Positions 26,127 through 35,383 of a DNA stretch of 50,854 nt are shown piece after piece; position 1 is the stretch's first letter; the number at the start of each line of letters is the position of its first letter. The DNA lies in the NCBI GenBank assembly GCA_012518125.1, contig JAAYTF010000057.1, positions 1 to 50,854 of the forward strand, in the 5' to 3' direction. The notes under the pieces are model-generated. The model ran no database searches. It was not told where the DNA came from and worked only from the letters and a program-made list of their open reading frames with translations. The stretch is from Bacilli bacterium. GTDB lineage: Bacteria; Bacillota; Bacilli; Bacillales; Amphibacillaceae. The translations under genes were made by a program, and so were the position numbers.

Positions 26127-26957
26127 ATGGATAAAAATAAGAAATTTGACCACGATATAATCGATGAAGACTTGTACGAAGAGTTCGAAGAGGAAGAATT
26201 GATCGAACTCGTTGAAGAGGCGCGCCAAGAAGCGCTAGAGAAAGCGCGGCGCAGAAGGGAAGAACAAAAGTCAAAACAGCCATTTCCGAAATGGTTGTTT
26301 TGGCTTGTTGCGTTTGCACTCATCATCAATATTCTCGGGGTGTTGCCGCAAACGTTTTCCATCCCTGCGGTCGAATTTTTGAAGACGTCCGCGAAACTTT
26401 CCCAAAATGAGGCGGTTCAACAATATAAGCAAGCCGTCGTCGTCATCGAAACGGAAAACAGCAAGGGCACCGGCTTTTCGTTCAACGAACGGGGCGACAT
26501 TTTGACGAATTACCACGTCGTAAAAGGAGAACATACCGTCACGGTCGCCTTCCCCGATTTAGGATTGTTCCAGGGTGAAGTGACGCACACGTTCCCGGAC
26601 GTCGATTTGGCCGTCGTCAACATCAATGAAACGGAGATGCCGCACTTGAAGTTGGCGGACAGTTTTTACGCCGATTACGGCGATCCGATTTATTTTATCG
26701 GGAATCCGCTAAGTTTCAATGGCATCGCCAATCAAGGGACGGTCATTGATTGGACGTATGTGGCGAGCAAAGATGAACCGGTCGTCATGCTTGATGCCCC
26801 CGTATATCGCGGCAACAGCGGCAGTCCAGTGATCGATCTTCACGGAAATGTCATCGGTGTCATCTTCGCCACGATGTATCATGATGTTTACGGAAGAGTC
26901 GGTTTGTTCGTCCCGATCGATTATTTCCATCAACGTTATGAGGAGACGGACGGATGA
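26127..26957 (+). CDS. Membrane-anchored trypsin-like (S1C) serine protease
   Basis: Encodes about 276 residues. A highly charged cytoplasmic segment (about 1-50, Glu-rich then Arg-rich, probably coiled coil) precedes one TM helix (WLFWLVAFALIINILGVL) and an extracellular trypsin-like domain. The triad is visible as NYHVV (His), FPDVDLAVV (Asp) and YRGNSGSPV (Ser). There is no PDZ domain, unlike HtrA. The gene starts 13 bases after bmrD and overlaps the next gene by four bases, so it is probably in the bmrCD transcript. The ATG at 26127 follows GAGGGG closely; a GTG at 26103 is the alternative. The substrate is unknown. Confidence 0.85.
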   Translation: MDKNKKFDHDIIDEDLYEEFEEEELIELVEEARQEALEKARRRREEQKSKQPFPKWLFWLVAFALIINILGVLPQTFSIPAVEFLKTSAKLSQNEAVQQYKQAVVVIETENSKGTGFSFNERGDILTNYHVVKGEHTVTVAFPDLGLFQGEVTHTFPDVDLAVVNINETEMPHLKLADSFYADYGDPIYFIGNPLSFNGIANQGTVIDWTYVASKDEPVVMLDAPVYRGNSGSPVIDLHGNVIGVIFATMYHDVYGRVGLFVPIDYFHQRYEETDG

Positions 26958-27652
26958 TCACAAAGCGGAAATTCCCCTGGTTTGGCAAACAGCTTTGGGA
27001 AGATATCTTTTTTGTCCATTGGCGCGTGCCGCCTGATTCCTTGAAGCCATATGTCCCCAAACCATTTGAATTGGATTTGTTCGATGGTGCTGCATGGATT
27101 TCGGCTGTCTGTTTCCAGGCCAAAAAGAATCGCGTAAGGCATATCCCCCTCGATTTGATGCGCCCTGGATACCAGTTGAATGTCCGGACATACGTAGACG
27201 TGGCGGAAAAACAGGAAAAAGGTGTGTACTTTTTCGACTTGTTCCTCAACAAAAAAGCAGCGACAATAGGAGCGAAGGCCGTTTTTCAGCTGCCTTTTAC
27301 ATATGCAGAAATTTCATATGAAACAGACGGAAATGAATATGGCTTCACCGTGGTCAAGGAAAACAGCCTGACGTTCCATGGGCGTTTCCAAAAAGGGCAT
27401 CAAGCCGATCATTCCGCTTTGGCCGCCTTTTTGACGGAACGCTACTGCATTTGGAATGTGAAAGGAGACAAGATCATAAAAATACCCATTATTCATTCCA
27501 CTTGGAATATACAACGGGCGGAAGCGATCACAATCGACCAACAAGTTCATCCGTTGCTTTTTGGAAAAACACCGGATGCCATCCATTATGCCGACCGAAA
27601 AATGGCTTATTTATATCCGTACGAAACCATCATTCATTTAGACGTTCAATGA
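26954..27652 (+). CDS. DUF2071 (YqjF-like) protein
   Basis: Encodes a 232-residue protein of the YqjF/DUF2071 family: the start WEDIFFVHWRVPPDSLKPYVPKPFELDLFDGAAWISAV and the later YFFDLFLNKKAATIGAKAVFQLPFTYAEI are typical. The family is related in fold to acetoacetate decarboxylase, but its function is not established. The ATG overlaps the protease stop (ATGA), suggesting coupling. The 3' end overlaps the end of the convergent YhdB-like gene by 15 bases. No TM segment or signal peptide is visible. Confidence 0.85.
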   Translation: MITKRKFPWFGKQLWEDIFFVHWRVPPDSLKPYVPKPFELDLFDGAAWISAVCFQAKKNRVRHIPLDLMRPGYQLNVRTYVDVAEKQEKGVYFFDLFLNKKAATIGAKAVFQLPFTYAEISYETDGNEYGFTVVKENSLTFHGRFQKGHQADHSALAAFLTERYCIWNVKGDKIIKIPIIHSTWNIQRAEAITIDQQVHPLLFGKTPDAIHYADRKMAYLYPYETIIHLDVQ

Positions 27653-27868
27653 ATGATGGTCGTTTATTTTCATCGCGTGGTCGATGTATTCGATCAACTG
27701 GTCGTGCCGCTCGATGATTTCATGATGGTTGATCGAGTAATAATATGCATGTAAAAACTGCTCGATCCGTTTGCGCAATATGTCGTCGTTCGACCTTAGC
27801 ATCAATGTGAACAAATCGTCCCATTTGCCCCATAAGACAAAGTGTAGCGCATGTTCATAATGATTCAT
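27638..27868 (-). CDS. YhdB-like small protein
   Basis: Encodes about 76 residues resembling the Bacillus YhdB family (pattern HALHFVLWGKWDDLFTLMLRSNDDILRKRIEQFLHAYYYS), an acidic, His-rich, soluble helical protein of unknown function. The ATG at 27868 (MNHYEHA) is taken as start with AAGGGTGG about a dozen bases before it; the ORF track begins at a GTG five codons upstream that lacks a spaced ribosome site. It overlaps the 3' end of the DUF2071 gene on the other strand. Confidence 0.7.
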   Translation of the reverse strand: MNHYEHALHFVLWGKWDDLFTLMLRSNDDILRKRIEQFLHAYYYSINHHEIIERHDQLIEYIDHAMKINDHHSLNV

Positions 27869-27970
27869 CTTACTCTGAGCCACCCTTACACAATATGTAG
27901 GTTTAGTATTTCCCGAAAGGAAGGAAAGTTGCCATTACAAAGTTGGACTGTCTGCCAATATAAGGTTTGC

Positions 27971-28000
27971 CGCATAAATCATCCTCCAGGAAACATAATA
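27971..28000 (+). promoter_or_regulatory. Forespore (sigma-G/F-type) promoter of the YhcN-like gene
   Basis: CGCATA (27971-27976), a 17-base spacer and CATAATA (27994-28000) fit the sigma-G consensus (TGHATA, then CATnnTA) with one mismatch in the -35. The downstream gene belongs to a forespore-expressed lipoprotein family, which supports the call. Confidence 0.7.
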
Positions 28001-28028
28001 AGCGTAAAATGAGATAGGAGGATGAACA

Positions 28029-28751
28029 ATGGGTTTGAAAAAAATATTTCCAGCAATCGTCGTATCTTTTTTATTGTTAACTGGTTGCCAGTGGGATAAC
28101 AACAATAATGATGACATGAATCGAAACGATGACACGCCGATCGACGAAACACGCACTTCCCGCAATGACCGCAACGACTTGACGCAAAACGTCCAAAACC
28201 GCAACCGCTTCTCCGTAAATGACGACAAAAATGACAGAAACAATCGTTATGAAGTTTCTGAAGAAGCGGCGGAGCGGATCGTTCAAGAAATTGATGAAAT
28301 TGACCAGGCATACGTCTTGACGACAGAAAACACGGCGTATGTTGCGGCCACGCTCGACCGAAAAGGCGACAACAATAACAACGCCAATAATTTCCCACGC
28401 AATCAGAGAAATGACGGCATGGAGATCGACAACCGCATCACAGGCGACCGCGATGACGACCGAGGTTTTGACCGAAACCGTACGAACCGTCAAAACACTG
28501 CGACAAACGTACGCAACGAATCGTCAAACGATGAATTGACCGACGAAGTGAAACAAAAAATTGAAAAAATCGTCAAAGAAGTTGACCGTGACATCGACAA
28601 CGTGTATGTGTCAACGAGCCCTGACTTTTTCAGTTTGACGGACGAATACGTTTCTGATTTCCAAAACGGTCGACCTGTAGAAGGGTTTTTCGATCAAATC
28701 GGCAATATGATTGAACGTATTTTCCCGGAAAACCAGCGTAATAACCGTTAA
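28029..28751 (+). CDS. YhcN/YlaJ family sporulation lipoprotein
   Basis: Encodes 240 residues. The signal peptide MGLKKIFPAIVVSFLLLTGC ends in a lipobox (LLTGC), so the product should be anchored to a membrane of the developing spore. The mature part is very rich in Asn, Asp and Arg (NNNNDDMNRNDD). It contains two similar YhcN/YlaJ-type segments (SEEAAERIVQEIDEIDQAYVL and TDEVKQKIEKIVKEVDRDIDNVYV). The family is linked to spore inner membrane and outgrowth; the exact function is unknown. Ribosome site TAGGAGGATG. A forespore-type promoter precedes it and a terminator follows. Confidence 0.9.
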   Translation: MGLKKIFPAIVVSFLLLTGCQWDNNNNDDMNRNDDTPIDETRTSRNDRNDLTQNVQNRNRFSVNDDKNDRNNRYEVSEEAAERIVQEIDEIDQAYVLTTENTAYVAATLDRKGDNNNNANNFPRNQRNDGMEIDNRITGDRDDDRGFDRNRTNRQNTATNVRNESSNDELTDEVKQKIEKIVKEVDRDIDNVYVSTSPDFFSLTDEYVSDFQNGRPVEGFFDQIGNMIERIFPENQRNNR

Positions 28752-28762
28752 TGACTTTTAAC

Positions 28763-28806
28763 GAGGAGTTCAGTTTGTTTTAGCGGCAAACTGGACTTCT
28801 TTATTT
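28763..28806 (+). terminator. Terminator of the YhcN-like gene
   Basis: AGGAGTTCAGTTTG pairs with CAAACTGGACTTCT (a few G-U pairs) across a 9-base loop and is followed by a T-rich tail. Confidence 0.75.
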
Positions 28807-28881
28807 ATTCCTTAACATATGCAAAAACGTTATCTTTTGCCGCCCGAGTTATGATACGATAGTAGGGAAGGAAAGGGAGTG

Positions 28882-30258
28882 ATGCATGTGGCAGAACAAG
28901 TGTTGGCTTATTTGAGGGAGAACAAGGAACGGTTGCTCGGACAATTGAAGCAGTTTCTGGCGATCCCAAGCATCAGCACGGATTCCTCGCATAAAGAAGA
29001 CGTCGAAAAAGCGGCGCAATTCATCATTTCATACATAAAAGAAATCGGATTTTCCGATGTGGAACTGATTGAAACGAAAGGGCATCCGGTCGTCTACGCT
29101 GAATATATGGAAGCGGGCGAAGATGCGCCGACCGTGTTGTTTTACGGCCATTACGACGTACAGCCTGTCGATCCGCTCGATGAATGGCTAAGCGACCCGT
29201 TTCGCGCGGTAATCCGCGATGGCAGGATTTACGCCCGCGGCGCGAGCGACGACAAAGGGCAAGTGTTCATGCATTTGGCCGTCTTTGAAGCATTCATGAA
29301 AACGAAAAAGAAATTGCCGCTCAATGTCAAATTGCTCATCGAAGGGGAAGAAGAAATCGGCAGTGCCAATTTATACGAATTGTTGCAAAAAGAACGTGCA
29401 AAATTCCGCGCCGATTTTGTCGTCATTTCCGATTCCGGCATGGTCGCAAACGATCAACCGACAATTTTATACGGGTTGAAAGGATTTACCGGCTTGGAAA
29501 TCACCGTAAAAGGCCCGAACCGCGACCTTCATTCAGGATTGTACGGCGGAGCGGTGCGCAACCCGATCATGGCGTTAGTACACATTTTGGCGTCGATCAA
29601 AAACGAGGACGAAGTGATCACGGTCGACGGGTTCTACGATGACGTTGCACCGCTTACCGACAAGGAACGTGAACTGTTGAACCGCATCGCTGGGGAAGAT
29701 TATGAAAAAACGGTCGGCGTACCGGAGACGGTTTCGGAAAAAGGGTATAATGCGAAAGAACATACGATGGCGCGGCCGACGTTTGAAATCAACGGCATCT
29801 ATGGCGGGTATCAAGGCGAGGGGACAAAGACGATCATCCCGAGCAGCGCGACGGCGAAAATCACCTGCCGTCTCGTGCCGCACCAAGATCCGGTACATAT
29901 CCAGCAAATCCTCGTTGACCATATCAAACGTGTCGCGCCTAAAGGGGTGACGGTCGATGTGAAACTCGAGGAATTGTCGGCAAGAGCGTATATGGTTGAA
30001 CCGGATCATCCGCTCATTCAGACGGCTGCGGCATGTTACGAAAAAGCGTTCGGCAAAGAGACGGTGTTCGTCCGCATGGGCGGCTCGATTCCGGTCGTCG
30101 AATGGCTCGATCAAATTTACCGCATCCCGATCATCTTGCTCGGTTTCGGTACGCCGGAAGACAATTTGCATGCACCGAATGAAAGCTTCCCGCTGAACAG
30201 TTTTGATAAAGGGATGGAAACGCTCGTTTACTATTGGCTTAAAGTCGAAAACAAATGA
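28882..30258 (+). CDS. M20 family metallopeptidase (dipeptidase)
   Basis: Encodes about 458 residues of an M20/CNDP-like di-zinc peptidase, cytoplasmic and without signal peptide. Zinc ligands and the catalytic Glu are seen in GHYDVQPV, GASDDKGQV, EGEEEIGS, ISDSGM and the C-terminal NLHAPNE, with the dimerisation domain in the middle (about 190-350). Family members hydrolyse dipeptides or short peptides; the precise substrate cannot be told. The start is ambiguous: ATG 28882 lies close behind AAGGGAG, and GTG 28888 has better spacing. It is a single gene ending at a strong terminator. Confidence 0.9.
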   Translation: MHVAEQVLAYLRENKERLLGQLKQFLAIPSISTDSSHKEDVEKAAQFIISYIKEIGFSDVELIETKGHPVVYAEYMEAGEDAPTVLFYGHYDVQPVDPLDEWLSDPFRAVIRDGRIYARGASDDKGQVFMHLAVFEAFMKTKKKLPLNVKLLIEGEEEIGSANLYELLQKERAKFRADFVVISDSGMVANDQPTILYGLKGFTGLEITVKGPNRDLHSGLYGGAVRNPIMALVHILASIKNEDEVITVDGFYDDVAPLTDKERELLNRIAGEDYEKTVGVPETVSEKGYNAKEHTMARPTFEINGIYGGYQGEGTKTIIPSSATAKITCRLVPHQDPVHIQQILVDHIKRVAPKGVTVDVKLEELSARAYMVEPDHPLIQTAAACYEKAFGKETVFVRMGGSIPVVEWLDQIYRIPIILLGFGTPEDNLHAPNESFPLNSFDKGMETLVYYWLKVENK

Positions 30259-30270
30259 CTTAAACATCAT

Positions 30271-30315
30271 AAAACCCCTTTAATGTAAGTCAGTTACGTT
30301 AAAGGGGTTTTTTTT
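30271..30315 (+). terminator. Terminator of the M20 peptidase gene
   Basis: AAAACCCCTTTAA pairs perfectly with TTAAAGGGGTTTT and is followed by T residues. Confidence 0.92.
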
Positions 30316-30363
30316 GCGCAAATATAAAAAATGGTGGAGTGAACCATAAGTGCAAATGGACGA

Positions 30364-30561
30364 CTATTTTTCCACCGTTCCGATTTGTTCTTGCGCCTGC
30401 TGGATGAGCCTTTTTGTAATTTCGCCGCCGACGGATCCATTTTCCCGCGACGTTGCATGGGAACCTAGTTGGACACCGAATTCCTGGGCGATTTCCATTT
30501 TCATTTGTTGGACGACTTCTTCCACTCCAGGTACGATCAGTTTGTTCGCCCTTCTTGCCAT
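30364..30561 (-). CDS. Alpha/beta-type small acid-soluble spore protein (SASP)
   Basis: Encodes 65 residues of an alpha/beta SASP, which coats DNA in the spore, changes its conformation and protects it from UV and heat. The conserved blocks are [12 protein letters not shown], containing the germination protease cleavage region, and [19 protein letters not shown]. Ribosome site AGGAGGTGA precedes the ATG. Expression in the forespore from sigma-G is expected, but I could not pin down the promoter in the short upstream space. Downstream, the peptidase terminator of the opposite strand lies close. Confidence 0.96.
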   Translation of the reverse strand: MARRANKLIVPGVEEVVQQMKMEIAQEFGVQLGSHATSRENGSVGGEITKRLIQQAQEQIGTVEK

Positions 30562-30621
30562 CGTTCGTCACCTCCTCATGTTTATTATTTGTCGTTTATG
30601 GACGATTATCTTGAATAAAAA

Positions 30622-30652
30622 AAACCTATTGCACCAAAAGATGCAATAGGTT
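30622..30652 (-). terminator. Terminator of fumC
   Basis: AACCTATTGCA pairs perfectly with TGCAATAGGTT. On the minus strand the stem is followed by eight T residues. Confidence 0.92.
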
Positions 30653-30671
30653 AAAATGACGAGTATTACCA

Positions 30672-32057
30672 TTATTTCGGATATGTCATTTCTTTCGGGT
30701 TGACGTAGCGGTCGAATTCTTCTTCCGTAAGCAGCCCGAGTTCAACGGCCGCTTCCTTCAAGCTCGTATTGTCCTTGTATGCTTTTTGTGCGATTTTCGC
30801 CGCGTTTTCATACCCGATGTGCGGGTTCAATGCGGTGACGAGCATGAGCGAATCGTTCAAGAATTTCTCGATTTTTTCCAAGTTTGGTTTGATGCCGCGG
30901 ACCGCACGTTTTTCGAAAGAACGCATGCCGTCTGCAAGCAATTGGGCCGATTGCAAGAAATTGTAGGCGATGACAGGTTTGAACACGTTCAATTCGAAGT
31001 TTCCTTGGCTATTGGCAAACGCGATCGTCGCGTTGTTGCCGACAACTTGTGTGACGATCATCGTCAACATTTCGCTTTGTGTCGGGTTGACTTTGCCTGG
31101 CATGATCGAGCTGCCCGGTTCGTTTGCCGGGATGGTGATTTCACCGATTCCGGAACGTGGACCGCTTGCCAACCAGCGCACGTCATTGGCGATTTTCATC
31201 AAGTCTGTCGCCAAAGCGGTCAACGCCCCGTGCGCATAGACGATTTCATCATAGCTGGTTAATGAGTGGAATTTCACCGGTTCGGAACGGAAGTTTTTGC
31301 CGGTGAGTTTGCTTATTTCTTTACAAACTTTTTCGGCATATTCCGGGTGGGCGTTCAATCCGGTGCCTACCGCCGTGCCGCCGATCGCAAGGTCCTTTAA
31401 ATGTTCCGCACTTTCTTGGATCATTTTTTCCGTCTTCTCAAGCATGCGGTGCCATCCGCTCATCTCTTGCCCTAGAGTAATCGGCGTCGCATCTTGCAAG
31501 TGCGTGCGGCCGATTTTTACGATGTCCATGAATTCGTCGGATTTTTCTTTGATCGTGTCTTTCAATACTTTGAGCGCCGGGAGGACGTAATCTTCAAGTT
31601 TCAACACCGCAGCGATATGTAATGCCGTAGGATACGTGTCGTTTGAACTTTGTGATTTGTTGACGTCGTCGTTCGGATGCAAGCGTAAATCGCTGTTTTT
31701 CTCTTCGAGCCACTTGTTGCCGACGAACGCGATCACTTCATTCACGTTCATATTCGTCTGCGTGCCGCTTCCGGTTTGCCATACGACGAGTGGAAAATGA
31801 TCGTTCAATTGATTGTCCAAAATTTGGTCGGCTGCATATTGGATTGCTTCCGCTTTTTCCGGTTCGAGCAAGCCGAGTTCGCTGTTGACTTTCGCCGCCG
31901 CCTTTTTGACGATGGCAAAGGCGTGGATGATTTCGCGCGGCATTTTCTCATTGCCGATTGGGAAGTTTTCTTTGCTGCGCTGCGTCTGTGCGCCCCAATA
32001 CTTGTCCTTCGGAACCTTCACTTCGCCCAACGTGTCACGTTCGATTCTGTATTCCAT
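30672..32057 (-). CDS. fumC: Class II fumarate hydratase
   Basis: Encodes 461 residues of iron-independent fumarase, which converts fumarate to malate in the TCA cycle. The family signature [13 protein letters not shown] (mobile SS loop) is intact, as are [33 protein letters not shown] and [16 protein letters not shown]. The length is standard for FumC/CitG. The ATG is preceded by AGGAGG. A TGTTACAAT extended -10 lies about 45 bases upstream on the minus strand. The gene is monocistronic, with its own terminator. Confidence 0.97.
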   Translation of the reverse strand: MEYRIERDTLGEVKVPKDKYWGAQTQRSKENFPIGNEKMPREIIHAFAIVKKAAAKVNSELGLLEPEKAEAIQYAADQILDNQLNDHFPLVVWQTGSGTQTNMNVNEVIAFVGNKWLEEKNSDLRLHPNDDVNKSQSSNDTYPTALHIAAVLKLEDYVLPALKVLKDTIKEKSDEFMDIVKIGRTHLQDATPITLGQEMSGWHRMLEKTEKMIQESAEHLKDLAIGGTAVGTGLNAHPEYAEKVCKEISKLTGKNFRSEPVKFHSLTSYDEIVYAHGALTALATDLMKIANDVRWLASGPRSGIGEITIPANEPGSSIMPGKVNPTQSEMLTMIVTQVVGNNATIAFANSQGNFELNVFKPVIAYNFLQSAQLLADGMRSFEKRAVRGIKPNLEKIEKFLNDSLMLVTALNPHIGYENAAKIAQKAYKDNTSLKEAAVELGLLTEEEFDRYVNPKEMTYPK

Positions 32058-32101
32058 CGCATTTCCTCCTATGTGGACATTTCTTAAATAGTACCGTTAC
32101 T

Positions 32102-32110
32102 ATTGTAACA
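32102..32110 (-). promoter_or_regulatory. Extended -10 element of fumC
   Basis: Read on the minus strand, TGTTACAAT fits TGnTATAAT with one mismatch and no good -35 is seen. A short inverted repeat GTTAC/GTAAC (32096-32109) overlaps it and could be an operator. Confidence 0.4.
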
Positions 32111-32146
32111 AAAAAGTTGGTTTTATTGTATTTTAATCTACTATCA

Positions 32147-33367
32147 TCATGTTTCACGCCATGATGCCGCTTTGACCCCCGGATAGATCTTTTTCCACGC
32201 CAAAAAGAGCGCGCATATCGCGAGCGCAACAAACAGGGCGACCATCCAGTATGTTTCTGTTTTCATCAAAAGGGCGCTCGCAGGCGGCCCCGCCGCGACG
32301 CCGACAAACCGCATCGCGCTATAGAGCGAGGTGATCGAACCGCGGATCTCTTTGTCGAGGTTTTCGGTGATGATCGAGTCGAGGCAAGGCAGCGTCATGC
32401 CGATGCCCGCTCCACAGATGAAAAAGACGGCGAGCAAAAAGATGTAATGTTTCATGAACAAAATGCCGATCGTCGAAATGCCGGCGATGATGATGCCGAT
32501 GACGATAAGCCATTTCATGAGCTCTATCTTGTCTTTGATCGTTTTTCCGGCAACATAGGATGCGGCGGCCAAAGCAAAGAGGGGGATGGCAAGCAAAAAA
32601 CCCTTGATGACACCGTCAAAGCCGTAATCGTCTTCCAAGATGCTCGACAAATAAAACAGAAATCCGAACAAAATGAACATGACGATCGCCCCGATGATGA
32701 AAATCGCAATCAACCACCGTTTATGTTCGCTGAACACTTCTTTTATCTGCCCCCAATGTTCGCTCCATTTGAACGGTTCTTCAGCTTTTTTGCCTTTCTT
32801 CCTGATGAAAAAGATGATGAGCACTAACGCGATGCCGGCGAACACGGGTATGGCAAAGAACGGCAAAAACCAAATGAGGGCGGTCAAAAACGAACCTAAT
32901 ATCGGGCTTAACACTTTTCCGGCTGTGTTGGAAGTTTCAATGATGCCGAGCGTCGCGCTCGCTTCTTCCTCTTTTTCGAACATGTCACTGACAAGCGGAA
33001 TGACGACCGGCATCGCTCCCGATGCTCCGATTCCTTGCAATATGCGGCCGAGCAAAACGACGAAAAATGCATTGTCCATTTTCCAAGCGGCAAACCCGGA
33101 AATGAGGCCGCCGATTCCCGTCAACATGAGCGCCGGCACGATGACCATCTTTCGTCCGAACCGGTCGGACAAATATCCAGCCAAGGGGATGAAGATGATG
33201 GTGACAATCGAGTAGACGGTGATGATGTAGCTCGATTGCAATTTGGAAATTTCAAGCTTTTTTTCCAGCAGCGGCAATATTGGGATCAACATCGAATTGC
33301 CGAGCGTCATGATCAACGGAACGGAGGCGAGCGCCAAGATCGCCATTCGTTGCTTATTTTTCTCCAA
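32147..33367 (-). CDS. MFS transporter, DHA1 (12-TM) family
   Basis: Encodes 406 residues with about 12 TM segments. The MFS motif A between TM2 and TM3 (GYLSDRFGRKMVIV) and the TM4-TM5 motifs (GRILQGIGASG and SNTAGKVLSPILGS) mark a drug-exporter-type DHA1 protein. The start is a TTG with AAGG upstream. It lies on the minus strand between the azlD terminator and fumC, with a separate transcription start likely. The substrate is unknown. Confidence 0.88.
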   Translation of the reverse strand: MEKNKQRMAILALASVPLIMTLGNSMLIPILPLLEKKLEISKLQSSYIITVYSIVTIIFIPLAGYLSDRFGRKMVIVPALMLTGIGGLISGFAAWKMDNAFFVVLLGRILQGIGASGAMPVVIPLVSDMFEKEEEASATLGIIETSNTAGKVLSPILGSFLTALIWFLPFFAIPVFAGIALVLIIFFIRKKGKKAEEPFKWSEHWGQIKEVFSEHKRWLIAIFIIGAIVMFILFGFLFYLSSILEDDYGFDGVIKGFLLAIPLFALAAASYVAGKTIKDKIELMKWLIVIGIIIAGISTIGILFMKHYIFLLAVFFICGAGIGMTLPCLDSIITENLDKEIRGSITSLYSAMRFVGVAAGPPASALLMKTETYWMVALFVALAICALFLAWKKIYPGVKAASWRET

Positions 33368-33428
33368 TGACCTTACATCCTTTGCACAAATTTATGTCTA
33401 TTTTGCTTCCGGAAAGATTTAAATATGC

Positions 33429-33472
33429 AAAAAAAAGAAAGAGCATAACCGAAAACAGCTCCGGTTATGCCC
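33429..33472 (-). terminator. Terminator of the map-azlCD unit
   Basis: GCATAACCG pairs with CGGTTATGC; on the minus strand a T-rich tail (TCTTTCTTTTTTTT) follows. Confidence 0.82.
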
Positions 33473-33480
33473 GGGACGAT

Positions 33481-33774
33481 TTACATAAGAAAATAAACGG
33501 CCGCGATGGCGCCAATGACGACAAACATGATGTTCAATCCGAAATAAGCGAGGATGACCGCGACGATTCCGCCAATCAGGCCGACGTGCGGTTCGCCGGA
33601 TTTGACGGTCAAAATTCCCGGAAAAATCAAGGCCCCCAATGCCGCATATGGAATGGCCTTAAGCCAGCGATTCAACCAATCGCGGAACATGAACTTGTCC
33701 ACGATGATGGCCGGGATGATCCGCGGCAATGCGGTGACGACTGCCATGCCGATGATGATGTATAAAATGATCAT
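33481..33774 (-). CDS. azlD: AzlD family branched-chain amino acid exporter subunit
   Basis: Encodes a 97-residue protein with about four TM helices and the conserved ALPRIIPAI start, the small partner of AzlC. Together they export branched-chain amino acids or analogues (4-azaleucine in B. subtilis). The ATG overlaps the azlC stop (ATGA), so the two are coupled. Confidence 0.9.
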   Translation of the reverse strand: MIILYIIIGMAVVTALPRIIPAIIVDKFMFRDWLNRWLKAIPYAALGALIFPGILTVKSGEPHVGLIGGIVAVILAYFGLNIMFVVIGAIAAVYFLM

Positions 33775-34481
33775 AAGTCCTCATCCTTCAAGAAATAAAT
33801 TCCGGTCGCACCGCCGATTACGGTGCCTAAAACGATCGACCAGCCTGGCGAGATGAATTGGCTGAAAAGCAAATTGACGAACATTGCGACGAGAGCGATC
33901 AGCAATAAGCGCAAACTTTTTTTGACCGCCGGGACCAATAAGCCGATGAACATGGCGTAAAGTGCGATCCCCATGCTTTGACTCAACTGTTCGGGAATGA
34001 TTTCCCCCAATAACCCGCCGATAAAAGAGCCGGAAACCCATGAAAGATATGCGATCAAGATGACGGTTCCAAAAAAGTAGCCGCTGTTCTTTTCACCGGC
34101 ATTCTCTTTTTTAAGCGACGTGACGGCAAATGTTTCATCCGTCAGCCCCAACGACAAAAGCAGCCGACTTTTTAAAGGGATCGTTTCGCGTACCAAATTC
34201 GAGAAGGAAAAGCTCATGATGAAATGCCGGAAATTCAAGACGAACGTGGCAACGACGATTTCGATCGCGCTCGCTTGTGCGGCGATCATATTGGCGCCCA
34301 TGAATTGGCTGGCTCCCGCATAAACGAGAGCGCTCATCAACGTCAATTCTGTCAGCGACATGCCGACTTGCGACGCCAAAACGCCGAACGTGACGGCGAC
34401 CGGCAAGTAGCCGAGGACGATCGGCATGCCTGCTTGCAATCCTTTTTGAATCATTTTTGTTTTACTTGCGTCGTGTGTCAA
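33771..34481 (-). CDS. azlC: AzlC family branched-chain amino acid exporter subunit
   Basis: Encodes about 236 residues with about six TM helices. The conserved LGYLPVAVTFGVLA, YAGASQFMGANMI, LNFRHFIMS and GLTDETFAV segments identify AzlC. The TTG at 34481 is preferred because AAAGGGG lies nine bases before it. The ORF-track ATG at 34520 has no ribosome site and adds 13 unlike residues. It sits 42 bases after map on the same strand and overlaps azlD, so map-azlC-azlD may be one unit. The B. subtilis azl operon is controlled by AzlB; no such gene is nearby. Confidence 0.9.
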   Translation of the reverse strand: MTHDASKTKMIQKGLQAGMPIVLGYLPVAVTFGVLASQVGMSLTELTLMSALVYAGASQFMGANMIAAQASAIEIVVATFVLNFRHFIMSFSFSNLVRETIPLKSRLLLSLGLTDETFAVTSLKKENAGEKNSGYFFGTVILIAYLSWVSGSFIGGLLGEIIPEQLSQSMGIALYAMFIGLLVPAVKKSLRLLLIALVAMFVNLLFSQFISPGWSIVLGTVIGGATGIYFLKDEDL

Positions 34482-34523
34482 TGTCCCGTACCCCTTTGAC
34501 AACGTCGTAATATCATGCATCCA

Positions 34524-35285
34524 TTAATCCAACGGTTGATCTTGGTCGGTCAAAATGAGCGGCCCTTCTTTTAAAATCGCGATCGTATGTTCATATTGCG
34601 CGGAACGGCGTCCATCGATCGTTCTTGCCGTCCAGTTGTTCGGATCCATTTTGCTGCGCCAATCACCTTCGTTTAACATCGGTTCGATCGTGATGACCAT
34701 GCCCTCTTTGAGCCGCGGCCCTTTGTTCGGTTCGCCGAAATGAGGTATGTGCGGCGGTTCGTGAATCGTCGGACCGATGCCGTGGCCTGTAAATTCGCGT
34801 ACGACGGAAAAACCTTGCGCTTCCGCATACGTTTGGATCGCATGCCCGATATCGCCGATCCGATTGCCGACGCGGGCTTGCTCAATGCCGATATATAAAG
34901 CTTTCTTCGTCACTTCCATCAGTCTTAGCCCCGCTTCGTCGACGTTTCCGACAGCATACGTCCAAGCGGAGTCCGCCAAGCCGCCTTTCAAGTTGACGAC
35001 CAAATCGATGGTGACGATGTCTCCGTCTTTTAATTTTTCATCACGGGGAAAACCGTGGCAAATTTCGTCGTTGATCGAAGCGCACGTCGCATATGGATAG
35101 CCTTGGAACCCTTTTTGTTCCGGCGTCGCGCCGTGGGCAGCGAGGAACTCTTCGACGAATTCATCGATTTCCTTCGTCGTAATGCCAGGTTTGATCAGTT
35201 TCGCGATTTCTCTATGTGTTTTGGCAAGCAGTTTGCCCGCTTCATGCATCTTTTCGATTTCTCGTCTGCTTTTACGTGTGATCAA
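34524..35285 (-). CDS. map: Methionine aminopeptidase, type I
   Basis: Encodes 253 residues of a cytosolic metalloprotease that removes N-terminal Met from nascent proteins. All five metal ligands are visible: Asp in IVTIDLVV and in GGLADSAW, His in FTGHGIG, Glu in ITIEPMLNEG and in QYEHTIA. The TTG start follows AGGGAG. It is outside the ribosomal protein cluster that usually holds map, so it may be the second MetAP (YflG-type) of this organism. The neighbours are an amino acid exporter and a small sporulation gene. Confidence 0.92.
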   Translation of the reverse strand: MITRKSRREIEKMHEAGKLLAKTHREIAKLIKPGITTKEIDEFVEEFLAAHGATPEQKGFQGYPYATCASINDEICHGFPRDEKLKDGDIVTIDLVVNLKGGLADSAWTYAVGNVDEAGLRLMEVTKKALYIGIEQARVGNRIGDIGHAIQTYAEAQGFSVVREFTGHGIGPTIHEPPHIPHFGEPNKGPRLKEGMVITIEPMLNEGDWRSKMDPNNWTARTIDGRRSAQYEHTIAILKEGPLILTDQDQPLD

Positions 35286-35383
35286 CTACTTATCTCCCTT
35301 TCATCAAACAATATTCATACGTATTGTTAAGTGTATCAAAAAAGGATGCGAATATGAACTAAATTATCGGAGGGATAAAAAGT

